Shown here: positions 55,366 through 64,000 of the stretch, in pieces
Layout: every line of letters begins with the position of its first letter
Position numbering within the stretch: position 1 is the first letter of the stretch
DNA from: CADEED01 sp035995425
GTDB lineage: Bacteria > Pseudomonadota > Gammaproteobacteria > Steroidobacterales > Steroidobacteraceae
Direction of reading: 5' to 3'
DNA: 64,000 nucleotides
Assembly: GCA_035995425.1 (NCBI GenBank)
Contig: DASYKM010000222.1
Location: 37,915-101,914 of the forward strand
The notes under the pieces: model-generated
The model's input: the letters and a program-made list of their open reading frames with translations, nothing else
Databases searched by the model: none
Told to the model about the DNA's origin: nothing
Made by a program: the position numbers and the translations under genes

Positions 55366-57389
55366 AACGGCAGCCTAATACAGAACCTCGTGCCCCGCCC
55401 GGGAGCGCTCCACACCTCGATGTCGCCTCCCATCGCGCGAGCATATTCGCGTACCTGGTAAGCGCCGATCCCCATTCCCTTCGAACCCTTGGTGCTGTCG
55501 AACGGCCGGAACAGCCGATGTCGCAGGAATTCCTCGTCCATGCCCACGCCGTCATCGACGATGATCACGCGCGCCTCGCCGAGGTCCGCTTCGACCTTCA
55601 CGGTGACAGCGCCGTTCGCGCCGCAGGCTTCCTGGGCGTTGCGCATGATGTGTTCGAGGACGGCGGTAAGCCGGTCGGGATCGGCCTGCACGAATGCCGA
55701 GCCCACTTCTCCATCCAGCGCGACGGACGGTTGCCGCGACTGACCGCGCGCCACCGCCGCCGCGACGATCGGCGCCAGATCGACCATGCGAGCCGTGCCG
55801 TGCATGTCCCGACCCTGCAACTGCTCGATGAGCCGCGTCATGCGCTCCGAGGTGTTGCGAATCGTATCGATGGCGTCGTCGACGAAGACCGGGTTGTGCC
55901 GGTGGCGCCCGGCGTTGGCGACCAACAGCTGCAGTTGCGCCACGGAATTCTTGAGATCGTGCATGACGAACGCGGCAAACCGGTTGTAGGCGTCGAACTG
56001 ACGGCTCTCGGCGAGTTGCTCATCGGCGCGCCTCTGCGCGAGCTGGACCGCGACGTTGCGGCCTACCGTTTTCAACAGGTCGAGATCTTCGAACGTGATC
56101 GTGAAAGGCTCGGGCGGCGCACGCAGCACCAGAATGCCCAGCAGCTGGTTGCCGACCAGCAGCGGCGCGATCACGCGCCACGGGCCTTTGGGATCGAGCC
56201 ACGCGGGCAACTGCAGCTGGCCATAGCGTTCCGGATACAAACTGAACTCGCGAAGATCGACCACCCACTGGAGATCGCGCAGCAGGCGCGGCAGCTCGTG
56301 GTCCTGCGGAATCGCGGTCACCTGCGGAAAGTCCGTGCTCTTCTCGGGCCAGGCCGCCTGAAGATAGAAGTGTCCGGCGTCCTGTTCGCGAAGCATGAGC
56401 AGGCCGCTGGTGCTGCCGAAGATCTGCGCCACGGCACGAATGGCGTTGCGGCGCGCGTCCGGCTCTTCGCCGGCCGACAGCGTCTGCACGAATCGCAGCC
56501 ACTCGATGCGATAGTCGTACTTGTTTCGATAGAAGTGCGTCGAAATGAACACGCGCAGCCGGCGCATCGGCCATTCCGCGAGCAGGAATACGATCAGCAG
56601 CGCCGCCGCGCCGCCGATCACCAGGGTCTGCAGCAGCCCTCCGCTTTCGCCGCCCACTTTGTGAGCGTGGAAAGCGCCGAGCGCGGTCAGCACGAAATAA
56701 AGCGCCAGGAACCCGAAGCTCGAGAGATAAAACACCACCTGGCGCGAAATGAAAACGCGCGGCGCGGCGATCGGCAGCCGCCACGCGCTGAGCGCCAGCG
56801 GAACCGTCGCGATGACGACAGCGCCGAGACGCAGTGCCGAGAGTGACGGATCCACGTTTCCCTGCCACTGCGCCTGCGCGTAAGTGAGCGCGTCGATCGC
56901 GAACTGGCCGGAGACGGCTGCCGCGCACCAACGCACCTCGCGCGACACGCCATGCAAGGCCTGGCGCCACAGGTGCACGGTCGCGGCGAGCGCGGCCAGC
57001 GAGGCGATGAAGCCGGCCAGCGAGGCGATTCTCAGCGGGCGCACACCACCCATCGATTGGGAGATCGCGCCGAACGAGGTGTAAATGATGAGTGCCGCGC
57101 ACAGGCCGAGACTCACGCGGCGCAGCCACGTGGGCAACTCCACCAGCGCCAGTGCCCGCAGCGCCACCAGCCACGCGCCGAAGCGAAAGCCGTCGGCCAT
57201 CATGGCATTCCAGGTGGGCCACGCACCGGCCGCCGACTGGCTGAACATCAGCGCCGCCCACCCGGCGCTCACGAGCGCGGCGACCGCGGCGTTGCGCGCC
57301 GGCTCGCTCTGCCCGCGACGAAGCAGCAGGACGATGCCCACGATGAGCATCGCGAGCGCCGCCAGCGAGTACATCACTCCCATGATCAT
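55338..57389 (-). CDS. prsK: PEP-CTERM system histidine kinase PrsK
   Basis: The protein has 683 residues. About eight to nine N-terminal membrane segments (residues 1-280) are followed by a GAF domain (~300-450) and a kinase core. The phospho-His box is atypical: FVMHDLKNSVAQLQLLV. The HATPase domain has N box EHIMRNAQEA, G1 DDGVGMD and G2 GSKGMGIGAYQVRE. This is the standard PrsK layout, the partner of PrsR. It lies 33 nt after the sugar transferase gene. Confidence 0.95.
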
Positions 57390-57422
57390 GAGGCGCCTCG
57401 TGCCCGCTCTGATCGTCTGGCG

Positions 57423-58808
57423 CTAACGCGCGCCCTTGCCGAGCAGGATCACTTCCACGGTCTGCAACAGAATGAGGACGTCGAACACCAGATCGTGATT
57501 CTTCACATAGAAGAGATCGTATTGCAGCTTCTCGACGGCGTCCTGTTCCGAGGCGCCGTACGGATAACAGAGCTGCGCCCATCCGGTGATGCCCGGCTTC
57601 ACGCTGTGCCGCTCACGATAATAAGGAATCGTCTCCGCGAGCTTGTCGACGAACTCCGGGCGCTCGGGGCGCGGACCCACGAAGCTCATCTCGCCGCGCA
57701 GCACGTTCAGGAGTTGCGGCAATTCATCGATGCGCAGCTTGCGCAGATATTTGCCGAGGAAAGTCACGCGAGTGTCGTTGGTGGTGGCCCACTGCGCCTT
57801 GCCGTCACGTTCCGCGTCGACGCGCATGCTGCGGAACTTGAGTACGCGGAAGATCTTGCCGCCAAATCCCACGCGATCCTGTCCATAGAACACCGGAGCG
57901 GAAATTCCCTCCTCCAGCTTGATGGCGAGCACTGTCAGCAGCATCACGGGCGAGGCGATCAGCAGCAGGGCGAAACTGGCGAGCAGGTCGAAGGCGCGCT
58001 CCGAGTGCACGCGCATTCCACTGCGACGGAACCCGCCGCCGAAAATGATCCAGCTCGGCGTCAACAGCTCCAGGTGAACTTTGCCGGTCTCGCGCTCGAG
58101 AAAGGTGACCTGTTCCGAGATCAGCACTCCGGACAGGCGGCACTCGATCATTTCCTTGAGCGGGAAACTGCGGCGCCGGTCGTCCATGGCAACCACGATC
58201 TCATCGACGCCCTGCGCGCGCGCGTACTCGTGCAGCGGCTGGGTGACGCGCACCACCCGGTCTTCGGGCACGAGCAGATCTTCATCATCGGCGGGGACGA
58301 ATCCCAGCAGCTTGAATCCCCGCTGGTCGGCACGACGGCGCAGTCTCGCCAGCCGCGCCGCGTTGTTTCCCGCGCCGTAGACCAGGACGCGACGCTTGAA
58401 GATGTCCTCATCGATGAGTCGCTGCGCGATGGCGCGCACCAGCACCAGCAGCAGCCAGGCAAACAACATCGAAGCGACGAATTCGGCCAGCGTGAACTTG
58501 TAAGCCGGCCAGATCCCGAGCACCAGACCGGCGAGGACGCCGCCGGCGATGACGCTCAAGGTGATGCGGAGCACGATGCCGGCCATGCGATCGCGCATGC
58601 GCCGCGTGAACAGACCCATCGCGACCATCGCCACGATCACGCAACCGCCAAACACGGCGGCCTGGGTCCAGTCGATTCGCTCGCTGACCACGGGTCCGCT
58701 CACGAGCCGGCAGGCGAACCGGCTCGCAACCAAAACCGCTACGGACTCAGCCAACCAAAGCAGTGCTAAGGCCGGGTGCCAAGTTATGCCAAAAAACCCT
58801 ACTCGCAT
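57423..58808 (-). CDS. XrtA-system undecaprenyl-phosphate sugar phosphotransferase (EpsB-like)
   Basis: The product has 461 residues with four N-terminal membrane segments, a CoA-binding-like middle domain (VLVYGAGNNAARLARLRRRA), a further membrane helix (FDLLASFALLLIASPVMLL) and the C-terminal catalytic domain. The conserved motifs are PVFYGQDRVGFGGKIF, KLRIDELPQLLNVLRGEMSF and VGPRPERPEFV. It starts glycan assembly by moving a sugar-1-phosphate onto undecaprenyl phosphate. It is the first gene of the minus-strand operon 58808-49701, downstream of two tRNA genes. Confidence 0.94.
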   Translation of the reverse strand: MRVGFFGITWHPALALLWLAESVAVLVASRFACRLVSGPVVSERIDWTQAAVFGGCVIVAMVAMGLFTRRMRDRMAGIVLRITLSVIAGGVLAGLVLGIWPAYKFTLAEFVASMLFAWLLLVLVRAIAQRLIDEDIFKRRVLVYGAGNNAARLARLRRRADQRGFKLLGFVPADDEDLLVPEDRVVRVTQPLHEYARAQGVDEIVVAMDDRRRSFPLKEMIECRLSGVLISEQVTFLERETGKVHLELLTPSWIIFGGGFRRSGMRVHSERAFDLLASFALLLIASPVMLLTVLAIKLEEGISAPVFYGQDRVGFGGKIFRVLKFRSMRVDAERDGKAQWATTNDTRVTFLGKYLRKLRIDELPQLLNVLRGEMSFVGPRPERPEFVDKLAETIPYYRERHSVKPGITGWAQLCYPYGASEQDAVEKLQYDLFYVKNHDLVFDVLILLQTVEVILLGKGAR

Positions 58809-58852
58809 GTGGGCGCGAGTTTAGGCAGAACCCTTGTCGACGGCGCGCGCGC

Positions 58853-58867
58853 AGACCCGTTGGGTCT
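58853..58867 (-). terminator. Short hairpin between tRNA-Glu and epsB
   Basis: AGACCC-GTT-GGGTCT, a perfect 6-bp stem 31 nt downstream of tRNA-Glu on the minus strand. It may end the tRNA transcript. There is no U-run, so support is weak and readthrough into the polysaccharide operon is possible. Confidence 0.4.
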
Positions 58868-58897
58868 CGCAACTGTGTTGTCCGTCGCAAAGTAAGG

Positions 58898-58973
58898 TGG
58901 CGTCCCCAAGGGGATTCGAACCCCTGTCGCCGCCGTGAAAGGGCAGTGTCCTGGGCCTCTAGACGATGGGGAC
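58898..58973 (-). tRNA. tRNA-Glu (UUC)
   Basis: A 76-nt cloverleaf on the minus strand. It begins GTCCCCATCGTCTAGAGG, has anticodon loop CTTTCAC (anticodon TTC), the T-arm GGGTTCGAATCCCC and an encoded 3' CCA. It lies 23 nt after tRNA-Ala and about 2 kb from gltX, which charges it. Confidence 0.97.
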
Positions 58974-58996
58974 GCAGAAACCAGATTTTATCGATT

Positions 58997-59072
<76 letters not shown>

Positions 59073-59086
59073 ACGCGAGGCGCGGC

Positions 59087-59115
59087 AACTTACGGTTCAC
59101 TCTCAGGTATGTCAA
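59087..59115 (-). promoter_or_regulatory. Sigma-70 promoter of the tRNA-Ala/tRNA-Glu unit
   Basis: On the minus strand: -35 TTGACA (59110-59115), 17-nt spacer, -10 TAAGTT (59087-59092). Transcription would start about 8 nt before tRNA-Ala. The -35 is perfect. Confidence 0.8.
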
Positions 59116-59219
59116 GTAAACAAAAGCGATTGCATCACATCGTGATGGTTTTGCCGCATAGCACCCGTTCACCATATTTCCCGGTCACGAGTCCCCCCGT
59201 GTCTGCCAGTGGTGACACG

Positions 59220-59248
59220 TTGATATATGTGTTCTTGCAAGTTCTACT
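59220..59248 (+). promoter_or_regulatory. Possible sigma-70 promoter of the riboswitch lipoprotein
   Basis: TTGATA (59220-59225), 17-nt spacer, TCTACT (59243-59248). The -10 is only a 4/6 match. The predicted start near 59255 would place the riboswitch at the very 5' end of the transcript, which fits. Confidence 0.42.
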
Positions 59249-59250
59249 CG

Positions 59251-59348
59251 TCCGCAGAGCAAGGGCATACCCGTTGTGAGGCGGGGACGCAAAGCTTCCG
59301 GTCTGGAGCGCCAAGGTGGTGACAGATAGCGGGGTTGCCGATACGGAG
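59251..59348 (+). ncRNA. Cyclic di-GMP-I riboswitch (GEMM-I class)
   Basis: The conserved core of the class is present in order: GGGCATACC (59263-59271), hairpin CCGTT-GTGA-GGCGG with a GNRA tetraloop, GGGACGCAAAGC (59284-59295) running into TTCCGG, a variable P3 arm, and TAGCGGGGTTGCCGA (59327-59341). This closely parallels the Vibrio cholerae Vc2 aptamer. The ATG of the repeat lipoprotein is 100 nt downstream. In the linker, a GCAC/GTGC hairpin followed by TTTTT (59351-59370) and a CTCCG at 59414-59418 that could pair with the aptamer's CGGAG are candidate expression-platform parts. Whether c-di-GMP turns the gene on or off cannot be decided from this. Confidence 0.93.
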
Positions 59349-59447
59349 AGGCACTAAACGTGCGCTTTTTGTCGTCATCCCGAAGTCGTGGTCGCCGCTA
59401 CAACGCTTCGGTACTCCGCCAAGACTGAATGATCGATAGGACCAAAC

Positions 59448-60968
59448 ATGCGAATTTGCGGCAAACATATTGTCTTACTGGCGTTGACCTCGCTGACCCT
59501 CGCCGCCTGCGGCGGAGAGGAGTCATTCAACGGGTCGAGCGGGGGCGCTGACGCAGCCAACCTGCCACCCATCATTTCCGGTTCGCCAGCTACGACGCTT
59601 GCCGCGGGCAGCTCCTACTCATTCACGCCAGTCGCCGCCGACCCCAATGGCGACCCGCTCACCTTCAGCGCGACCAACGTCCCGAGCTGGGCCACCTTCA
59701 ATGCCAACACGGGTTCCCTGACCGGCACGCCTACCGAAGCCAATGTCGGTATGACGAGCATGATCACGATCGAAGTGTCCGATACGAAGGCGGTCGCCCA
59801 GTTGCCGGCGTTCCGTATCCAGGTCAGCAGCAGTGCCAGCGTGCCCCCGCCGGCCAACGTGGCGCCGACGATCGCCGGCGTTCCGGCCACCACGGCAACC
59901 GAAGGGGTCACCTACACCTTCGCTCCGGTAGCCGATGATGCGAACGACGACACGCTGACCTTCACCATCCAGAACAAGCCGAGCTGGCTCACGTTCACAC
60001 CGGCGAATGGCCGGCTCTCCGGCACGCCGAGCTCCGCCAATATCGGCACGACCAGCAACATCGTCATCACCGTGAGCGACGGAGAGGCCACGGCGTCTCT
60101 GGCGGCCTTCAACCTGCAGGTGGTCGCCGCGCCCGTGACTCCGCCCGCGAACCGCGCGCCGACGATCACCGGCAGCCCGGCCACCAGCGTCACCGCGGGA
60201 AACAACTACGGCTTCACGCCGGTGGGCAGCGACGCCGACGGCAACACGCTGCGCTACTCGATCCAGAACCAGCCGGCCTGGGCTTCCTTCAACACCACCA
60301 CGGGTCGCCTTTCGGGCAGGCCCGCGGCGGCGAACGTCGGCACCTCCGCGCGCATCACCATCTCCGTGACCGATGGCACCGCCACCGCGTCCCTGCCCTC
60401 CTTCACCATCCAGGTGATGGCGGCAGCGAACCAGCCGCCGACCATTTCCGGCACGCCGTTGTTGTCGGTCTCGGTGCTCACCGCGTATTCGTTCCAGCCC
60501 AGCGCCACCGACCCCGAAGGCGCCACGCTGACATTCACCATTGCGAATCGTCCGGCCTGGGCCACCTTCAACACCGCCAATGGCCGGTTGTCGGGCACGC
60601 CGGCGCTCCTCGACATCGCGACGTTCGCGAACATCGTCATTTCCGTATCGGATGGCACCTCGGTGGTTTCGCTGCCGTCCTTCTCGCTCTCCGTCCTGCA
60701 GGCGGCCACGGGGAACACCACGGTGAACTGGACCGCGCCGACCGAAAATGTCGACGGCAGTGCGCTCACCGACCTTGCGAGCTATCGCATCGTCTACGGG
60801 CGCGCCGCGGATACGCTCGACCGGGAAGTCCCGGTCAACAATCCGGGCCTCACTTCGTACACGGTGGACAATCTCGCCACGGGCACTTGGTTCTTCGCCG
60901 TGATCGCGGTGAACTCGGCGGGCGCCGAAAGCGGCATGTCGAACGTCGCAACGAAGATGGTCAACTGA
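59448..60968 (+). CDS. Surface lipoprotein with four Ig/cadherin-like repeats and a FnIII-like domain
   Basis: This 506-residue protein has a lipoprotein signal (MRICGKHIVLLALTSLTLAA-C, Cys21). Four He_PIG/cadherin-like repeats follow at ~39-127, 138-225, 236-323 and 328-418; each has P(P/T)I.G.P, F.P.A.D, LTF, P.W..FN...G.L.G.P and I.I.V.D motifs. A FnIII-like domain (~421-506: TVNWTAPTENVDGSALTDLA, SYRIVYGR) ends it. AGGA lies 6 nt before the ATG. The architecture suggests a cell-surface adhesion or matrix protein, and the upstream c-di-GMP riboswitch supports a role in attachment. No enzyme motif is seen. Confidence 0.87.
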   Translation: MRICGKHIVLLALTSLTLAACGGEESFNGSSGGADAANLPPIISGSPATTLAAGSSYSFTPVAADPNGDPLTFSATNVPSWATFNANTGSLTGTPTEANVGMTSMITIEVSDTKAVAQLPAFRIQVSSSASVPPPANVAPTIAGVPATTATEGVTYTFAPVADDANDDTLTFTIQNKPSWLTFTPANGRLSGTPSSANIGTTSNIVITVSDGEATASLAAFNLQVVAAPVTPPANRAPTITGSPATSVTAGNNYGFTPVGSDADGNTLRYSIQNQPAWASFNTTTGRLSGRPAAANVGTSARITISVTDGTATASLPSFTIQVMAAANQPPTISGTPLLSVSVLTAYSFQPSATDPEGATLTFTIANRPAWATFNTANGRLSGTPALLDIATFANIVISVSDGTSVVSLPSFSLSVLQAATGNTTVNWTAPTENVDGSALTDLASYRIVYGRAADTLDREVPVNNPGLTSYTVDNLATGTWFFAVIAVNSAGAESGMSNVATKMVN

Positions 60969-60984
60969 CGGGCTTTAGCCCGTC
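60967..60984. terminator. Bidirectional hairpin between the repeat lipoprotein and gltX
   Basis: GACGGGC-TTTA-GCCCGTC, a perfect 7-bp stem that overlaps the lipoprotein's stop codon region and lies 9 nt before the end of gltX. No U-run is present on either side. Confidence 0.55.
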
Positions 60985-60993
60985 CCGCGTCTG

Positions 60994-62391
60994 CTAACTG
61001 GCGATGATCCGGTCGAGGCGCGCCAATGTGCGTGCCTGACCGAGCAGCGCCAGTGTCATGTCGATGGGCGGCGATACAGTGCCGCCCGACACCGCGACTC
61101 GCAGCGGCTGCGCCACCTTGCCGAGTCCCAGCGACTTCTCCTTCGCCAGGCCCTCGAGTGCCGCATGGACCGCCGGCGCGTTCCACGCTTCGATGGCGGC
61201 AAAGCGCGTGCGCAACTCGCCTAACAAACCCTTCGCTTCGGCGGTCAGGTGCTTTTCCACGGCCTTGGCGTCGTAATTGACCTCATCGCCGAAGAAGAAG
61301 CGGCTGTTCTCGGCCATCTCCTTGAGCGTCTTGGCACGCTCGCGCTGCGCCACCACGATGCCTTCGAGCAGCGCGTCGTCCTGCGAGTAGACGCCGAGGC
61401 GAGCCAGGTGCCAGCGCAGGTGCGGCACGAGATCCTTCGGTTGCGCCTTGATCATGTGCTGCTGGTTGAGCCACAGCATCTTCTCGGGATTGAGGGCGGA
61501 GGCGGCCTTGTTGATGTCGCGCACGTCGAAGGCGGCGATCATCTCCGCGCGCGTGAAATATTCCTGGTCGCCGTGCGACCAGCCGAGCCGCACGAGATAG
61601 TTCAACAACGACTCGGGTAGATAGCCCTGGTCCTGGTACTCGAGCACGCTGACCGCGCCGTGACGCTTGGAGAGCTTGGCGCCGTCCGGGCCGAGGATCA
61701 TGGGGACGTGCGCGTACACCGGCGGTTTTTTACCCAGCGCCAGCAGCATGTTCATCTGCCGCGGCGTGTTGTTGAGGTGATCGTCGCCGCGGATCACGTG
61801 CGTGACGCCCATGTCGGCGTCGTCCACCACCACGCAGAAGTTGTAGGTGGGCGTACCGTCGGAGCGCGCGATGATCAGGTCATCGAGCTCCTTGTTCTGA
61901 AACGTGACCTGGCCGTGCACCACGTCCTCGACCACGGTCGCGCCTTCCTCGGGATTCGCGAAACGCACCACCGGCGGCCGCCCGCTGGCGACGCCCGGCC
62001 CCTTGCCGTGCCGGCAGCGGCCGTCGTAGCGCGGTTTCTCCTTGGCGAGCTGCTGCGCCCCGCGCATGGCGTCGAGCTCTTCCTTGCTGCAGTAGCAGTG
62101 ATAGGCCGTGCCGGCCTTCACCATGTCGGCGATCACTTCTTTATAGCGATCGAAACGCTGCGTCTGGTAGAACGGCCCCTGATCGTATTCGAGGCCGAGC
62201 CAGCTCATGCCTTCGACGATCACCTTCACGGCCTCGGGCGTCGAACGCTCGATGTCGGTGTCCTCGACGCGCAGGATGAACTGTCCCTTCATGCGCCGGG
62301 CATACAGCCAGCTGAACAGCGCCGTGCGCACGCCGCCGATGTGCAGGAGGCCCGTGGGGCTGGGAGCGAAGCGGGTGACGACGGCGGTCAT
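60994..62391 (-). CDS. gltX: Glutamate--tRNA ligase
   Basis: A 465-residue class I aminoacyl-tRNA synthetase. The HIGH motif appears as PSPTGLLHIGGVRTALF and the KMSKS motif as KLSKRHGAVSV. It attaches glutamate to tRNA-Glu, which is encoded about 2 kb away. The ATG at 62391 follows directly on a GC-rich leader. The cysteine/histidine-containing insert (YHCYCSKEELDAM ... GRCRHG) is consistent with a zinc-binding GluRS. Confidence 0.96.
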   Translation of the reverse strand: MTAVVTRFAPSPTGLLHIGGVRTALFSWLYARRMKGQFILRVEDTDIERSTPEAVKVIVEGMSWLGLEYDQGPFYQTQRFDRYKEVIADMVKAGTAYHCYCSKEELDAMRGAQQLAKEKPRYDGRCRHGKGPGVASGRPPVVRFANPEEGATVVEDVVHGQVTFQNKELDDLIIARSDGTPTYNFCVVVDDADMGVTHVIRGDDHLNNTPRQMNMLLALGKKPPVYAHVPMILGPDGAKLSKRHGAVSVLEYQDQGYLPESLLNYLVRLGWSHGDQEYFTRAEMIAAFDVRDINKAASALNPEKMLWLNQQHMIKAQPKDLVPHLRWHLARLGVYSQDDALLEGIVVAQRERAKTLKEMAENSRFFFGDEVNYDAKAVEKHLTAEAKGLLGELRTRFAAIEAWNAPAVHAALEGLAKEKSLGLGKVAQPLRVAVSGGTVSPPIDMTLALLGQARTLARLDRIIAS

Positions 62392-62473
62392 GAGACGGGA
62401 ACCTTGCGCGGGCGGGCATTTTGGGGCGCGAATCGTAGCATCCGGACGGGGTACCGCCCGAATCTTGATGTCC

Positions 62474-63799
62474 CTACCGGCCGGTCAGCACGGCACTGCG
62501 GTTGAATCCCATGAACGCGTCCGCCGATTCCTCGGTCGCGCCTTCGACGATCAGCACATCGCGCCCTTGCGCGAACACGCGCGATGGCGCAGCAGCGGCG
62601 CGGTACTTTGCTTCGAGCAGGCGACGGTAGGCGGCGTCGAACTCGGCGGCATCGGCCGCCGTATCCCAGCTCGTGTACATCAACATCAGAAACTTGTTTT
62701 CGTGCCGATGTTTGAACACCGCGTAGCGATCGCCGTTCCAGCCGGCGGCCGCGGACGGCGCTTCGGACTCGAGCCCCTGCTGCCTGAATATGACCTGCCA
62801 GTTGCGCTCGCCGAGAACGTTTTCCTGCAGCAGCACCCAGTCCGCGAACAGCGGCTCGGTGGCGAATTTCGGCCACGCAATGCGAAGCGGCGCTTCACGC
62901 GCAAACCATTTCTCCGGATGGAGAATCTGTTCCATCGATACCGGCGGATATTCGCGGTACAGCTTCCCGACTTCAGTCCAGCCTCTCGCTTGAACCGCAT
63001 GGATGAATGCCATGCCGTCGATGTAGGCACCGAAGAAGACCTCGAACATGAACGGCGGCAGACGCTTGCGAGTCTCGATCGCCTGCAGCAATCGCTCGCG
63101 CATCTTCGGAGTCACCGCGGGATTCTGCAGCGCCCGCCCCCACTGATCCGGATTCCACTTGATTTGCGCTGCAACGATGGCAGCAAGCTGCTCGCGCGTG
63201 GGTGGCGAGTTGTTCGCCAGCTGGTTCTGGTAGATCGCGGCGATGTAGGAAGCCTCGCCTTCGACGACTGCTTGCCGCGCAAGGACCTCGTCCTGGTTGG
63301 CGCCCACCTGGCGCGCCTTGTCGAGGAGATATCGCTGCAGGTCGAAATGCTGATCCTGCAGACCGTGAGCAAGCTCATGGGCAAACAACCCGTTCTGCTC
63401 CTGCTGGTCCAGATCCGTAAACAGGAAAAACGTGTCGGTGTATGCGTCGTAGGCGCCGGCTGCGAAACCGGTGAGATCGCCGAGGATCTTTTCCGGCGGC
63501 TCCAGATCGGGCCCCCGATACAGCCCCAGCGTCCGCATGACCGACCAGTAGTCCGCGATCTTTGGCGACTTCGCCGCCTCACCGACGATGTATGCGCGCG
63601 ATTCCCCGCGCGACAACCGCTTTGCCTTGATGGGGTATTTGAAATCGAGGCCGCGAATCGCCGCCACCGCGTCCTGAATGCCGCTCGCCTGCCGCTGCAG
63701 GGCCGAGGGCCAGAAGGCCAGGATTCCCGCCGCGGTGAATGCGAGCGCAACGGCGACCCCCCACAAGGCATGCCGATTTCCATACCAGCGAAAATTCAT
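62474..63799 (-). CDS. Predicted membrane-anchored HExxH protein (putative metallopeptidase)
   Basis: This 441-residue protein has an uncleaved-looking N-terminal membrane segment (ALWGVAVALAFTAAGILAFW). A zinc-binding HELAHGLQDQHFD motif follows near residue 140, and a candidate third ligand is the Glu in VVEGEASYIA about 40 residues later. This spacing suits a gluzincin-like metallopeptidase. The C-terminal third has no recognised feature. I do not recognise a characterised family. It is a single gene, with no operon partner on its strand. Confidence 0.72.
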   Translation of the reverse strand: MNFRWYGNRHALWGVAVALAFTAAGILAFWPSALQRQASGIQDAVAAIRGLDFKYPIKAKRLSRGESRAYIVGEAAKSPKIADYWSVMRTLGLYRGPDLEPPEKILGDLTGFAAGAYDAYTDTFFLFTDLDQQEQNGLFAHELAHGLQDQHFDLQRYLLDKARQVGANQDEVLARQAVVEGEASYIAAIYQNQLANNSPPTREQLAAIVAAQIKWNPDQWGRALQNPAVTPKMRERLLQAIETRKRLPPFMFEVFFGAYIDGMAFIHAVQARGWTEVGKLYREYPPVSMEQILHPEKWFAREAPLRIAWPKFATEPLFADWVLLQENVLGERNWQVIFRQQGLESEAPSAAAGWNGDRYAVFKHRHENKFLMLMYTSWDTAADAAEFDAAYRRLLEAKYRAAAAPSRVFAQGRDVLIVEGATEESADAFMGFNRSAVLTGR

Positions 63800-63870
63800 T
63801 GCGGGCAGGATACCCCCGGGCCGTGGCCGTCACCGCCGGAAAACAGGAAGTGGGGCCGCCGGCGCTGCAT

Positions 63871-63899
63871 TTGATTCGCCGTCGGGCGGTCTTTACACT
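63871..63899 (+). promoter_or_regulatory. Sigma-70 promoter of tRNA-Val
   Basis: TTGATT (63871-63876), 17-nt spacer, TACACT (63894-63899). The predicted start is near 63906, 27 nt before the tRNA. Confidence 0.7.
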
Positions 63900-63932
63900 C
63901 TCGGCCCTCGCGAAAGGACGTCATGTCCCGGC

Positions 63933-64000
63933 GGGCGGTTAGCTCAGCGGTAGAGCACTGCTTTCACACGGCAGGGGTCACAGGTTCAAGCCCTGTACCG
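63933..64000 (+). tRNA. tRNA-Val (CAC), 3' end beyond window
   Basis: Acceptor GGGCGGT (63933-63939), D-arm GCTC/GAGC, anticodon stem-loop CTGCT-TTCACAC-GGCAG with anticodon CAC, and T-arm around GGTTCAAGCCC. The window ends at ACCG, inside the 3' acceptor strand. Confidence 0.92.

Noticed and set aside
63882..63899. GTCGG...TTTACA upstream of tRNA-Val as another UAS
   Set aside because: Half-site spacing is off by one and the TACACT is better explained as the -10 of a sigma-70 promoter with TTGATT 17 nt upstream.

Overview
This is a GC-rich chromosomal segment, most likely from a gammaproteobacterium. The support is a glrK-qseG-glrR-type operon, srkA, gltX and a complete exosortase A (XrtA)/PEP-CTERM extracellular polysaccharide locus. 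The protein style suggests the Steroidobacter/Nevskia side of the class, but that placement is a guess. I saw no insertion sequence, phage gene or CRISPR array.

Layout. (1) 1-11157: housekeeping and signalling genes. These are a YbdK-type ligase (cut by the window edge), a large PAS/GAF/GGDEF/EAL protein, a small lipoprotein, the kinase SrkA, GalE, a GlrK/QseG/GlrR two-component operon, and a convergent gene for a PEP-CTERM protein. (2) 11313-23016: an XrtA-type polysaccharide deacetylase, a tightly packed minus-strand sugar-nucleotide operon (18159 down to 12408), a secreted protein with four WNCT/CPWG repeats, a C-methyltransferase-like protein and a pyruvyltransferase. (3) 23232-31637: a DUF4038-type lipoprotein, then a plus-strand operon with Wzm/Wzt ABC export genes, glycosyltransferases, an AsnB-like amidotransferase and a GNAT-like protein. 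(4) 31624-35486: a glycosyltransferase, a secreted lectin-like protein and an acyltransferase. (5) 49571 down to 35490: a minus-strand operon of about 14 kb with Wza-type export protein, chain-length determinant, tyrosine autokinase, outer-membrane beta-barrel, glycosyltransferases, CapK-like ligase, deacetylase and O-antigen-ligase-type polymerase. (6) 58808 down to 49701: epsB-type sugar transferase, prsK, prsR, exosortase A fused to EpsI, and prsT. (7) 58898-64000: tRNA-Glu and tRNA-Ala, a c-di-GMP-I riboswitch ahead of a repeat lipoprotein, gltX, a HExxH protein and tRNA-Val at the edge.

How it fits together. The window encodes synthesis, polymerisation, export and decoration of an extracellular polysaccharide, together with exosortase A, which processes PEP-CTERM proteins made alongside it. 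Regulation shows at three levels. The first is c-di-GMP: a GGDEF/EAL enzyme, and a c-di-GMP riboswitch in front of a surface lipoprotein. The second is sigma-54: two enhancer-binding regulators, GlrR and PrsR. The third is a set of three sigma-54-type -24/-12 promoters, ahead of the PEP-CTERM gene, the XrtA-type deacetylase and the WNCT-repeat protein. Each has the same 17-bp imperfect inverted repeat (TGTCRA-N5-TTKACA) 75-87 bp upstream of the -12 element. This shared enhancer-like element, which defines a small regulon including an undescribed repeat protein, is the observation I consider most worth following.
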